The translations under genes and the position numbers were made by a program. Under the pieces are notes generated by a model that saw nothing but the letters and a program-made list of their open reading frames with translations, searched no databases and was not told where the DNA came from. Below are positions 63,756-64,000 of a DNA stretch of 64,000 nucleotides, piece by piece. Each line of letters opens with the position of its first letter. Position 1 is the stretch's first letter. The stretch is from Chlamydiales bacterium. GTDB lineage: Bacteria; Chlamydiota; Chlamydiia; Chlamydiales; JAAKFR01. The DNA lies in contig JAJACK010000002.1 in NCBI GenBank assembly GCA_022601535.1, positions 1-64,000 of the forward strand, in the 5' to 3' direction.

Positions 63756-64000
63756 ATGATTTCGGGGGAATATGGACAGATCCTACTAGGTTTAAGGCCG
63801 GGATACCGGCTTGCCTATAACAGTACAGAAAGGTCCTTTCGCGCTATTGAACAAAAAGAGCAAAAATACTCTGTTCCCGATGGTTTTGATACTGATCTGA
63901 AGAAGGTAACAGAAGCGACAAAAACCTTTTTTTCTCTTTTTCCTCAGATGAATAAAGACTTAGTTTTAAATAAAATAGAGAGGCGTATCGCCCCTTATAA
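63756..64000 (+). CDS. Start of an unknown gene (3' end outside the window)
   Basis: From the ATG at 63756 the frame is open to the window edge (81 codons): MISGEYGQILLGLRPGYRLA, then a polar region including RSFRAIEQKEQKYSVPDG and FFSLFPQMNKDLVLNKIERR. Codon use looks genuine and no stop occurs. No family is recognised. A GGGGGA lies just after the ATG, but there is no clear Shine-Dalgarno sequence before it; TATAAT at 63743-63748 is 7 nt before the ATG, again hinting at a leaderless start. Confidence 0.55.
   Translation, partial: MISGEYGQILLGLRPGYRLAYNSTERSFRAIEQKEQKYSVPDGFDTDLKKVTEATKTFFSLFPQMNKDLVLNKIERRIAPY

Overview
The window comes from the chromosome of a member of the Chlamydiota, most likely an environmental chlamydia outside the Chlamydiaceae (Parachlamydiales or Simkaniaceae type). 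The grounds are the chlamydial-style RNase HIII, the 52-residue small basic protein shared by Chlamydiae, Verrucomicrobia and Planctomycetes, the futalosine menaquinone genes, and several gene blocks that, from memory, follow Chlamydia trachomatis order: gatCAB; the YyaL-like gene, a SurA-like gene and ksgA; dxs-xseB-xseA-tpiA; ybeY, a CBS protein, rsbV, a DUF3604-like gene, mqnE, mqnA and menG; and leuS-waaA. The genus is not determined.

Layout. 1-3.3 kb: one partial and one complete leucine-rich-repeat (LRR) gene. 3.5-15 kb: a membrane protein, gatCAB, an epimerase, an outer-membrane protein, rnhC, an outer-membrane efflux lipoprotein with a membrane-fusion protein, a broken membrane gene and a flavoprotein. 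15.2-17.4 kb: a third LRR gene. 17.5-34 kb: MFS carrier, coaD, S1/P1 nuclease, rodZ, DUF368 lipid-carrier transporter, YyaL, SurA-like chaperone, ksgA, nadK, dxs, xseBA, tpiA, secG, def, rsm22 and a CcoI-type P-ATPase. 34-38.6 kb is an accessory stretch with a LysE exporter, a pseudogene, an AlaX-type editing protein and a tandem pair of putative 2OG-Fe(II) oxygenases. 38.7-53.6 kb is a long minus-strand run: lptD, a HEAT protein, menG, mqnA, mqnE, an NqrM-like protein, a DUF3604-like protein, rsbV, rny, a CBS protein, ybeY, two small basic proteins, DUF502 and rnr. 53.7-58.1 kb: LRR genes four and five. 58.2-64 kb: an Inc-like gene with a truncated duplicate, leuS, waaA, two tRNA-Met genes and the start of an unknown gene.

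The main discovery candidate is the family of five LRR genes. The four whose 3' ends lie in the window carry a C-terminal region that matches the NEL (novel E3 ligase) domain of Shigella IpaH and Salmonella SspH/SlrP along its length, including the Cys-x-Asp catalytic motif in three of them. In the fifth the Cys is Ser and the Asp is Lys, so it looks like a pseudo-ligase. Two members begin with a double hydrophobic segment like that of chlamydial inclusion-membrane (Inc) proteins, which suggests E3 ligases anchored in the inclusion membrane with their catalytic part in host cytosol. All five share one promoter layout: a TATAAT-like box 6-8 nt before the start codon and a -35-like hexamer exactly 16 nt further up. 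This predicts a co-regulated set with leaderless or nearly leaderless mRNAs. The loci also carry signs of recent rearrangement: near-identical 69-bp LRR units, a 544-bp tandem duplication that cut two genes, and a decayed piece of rnr between two family members.
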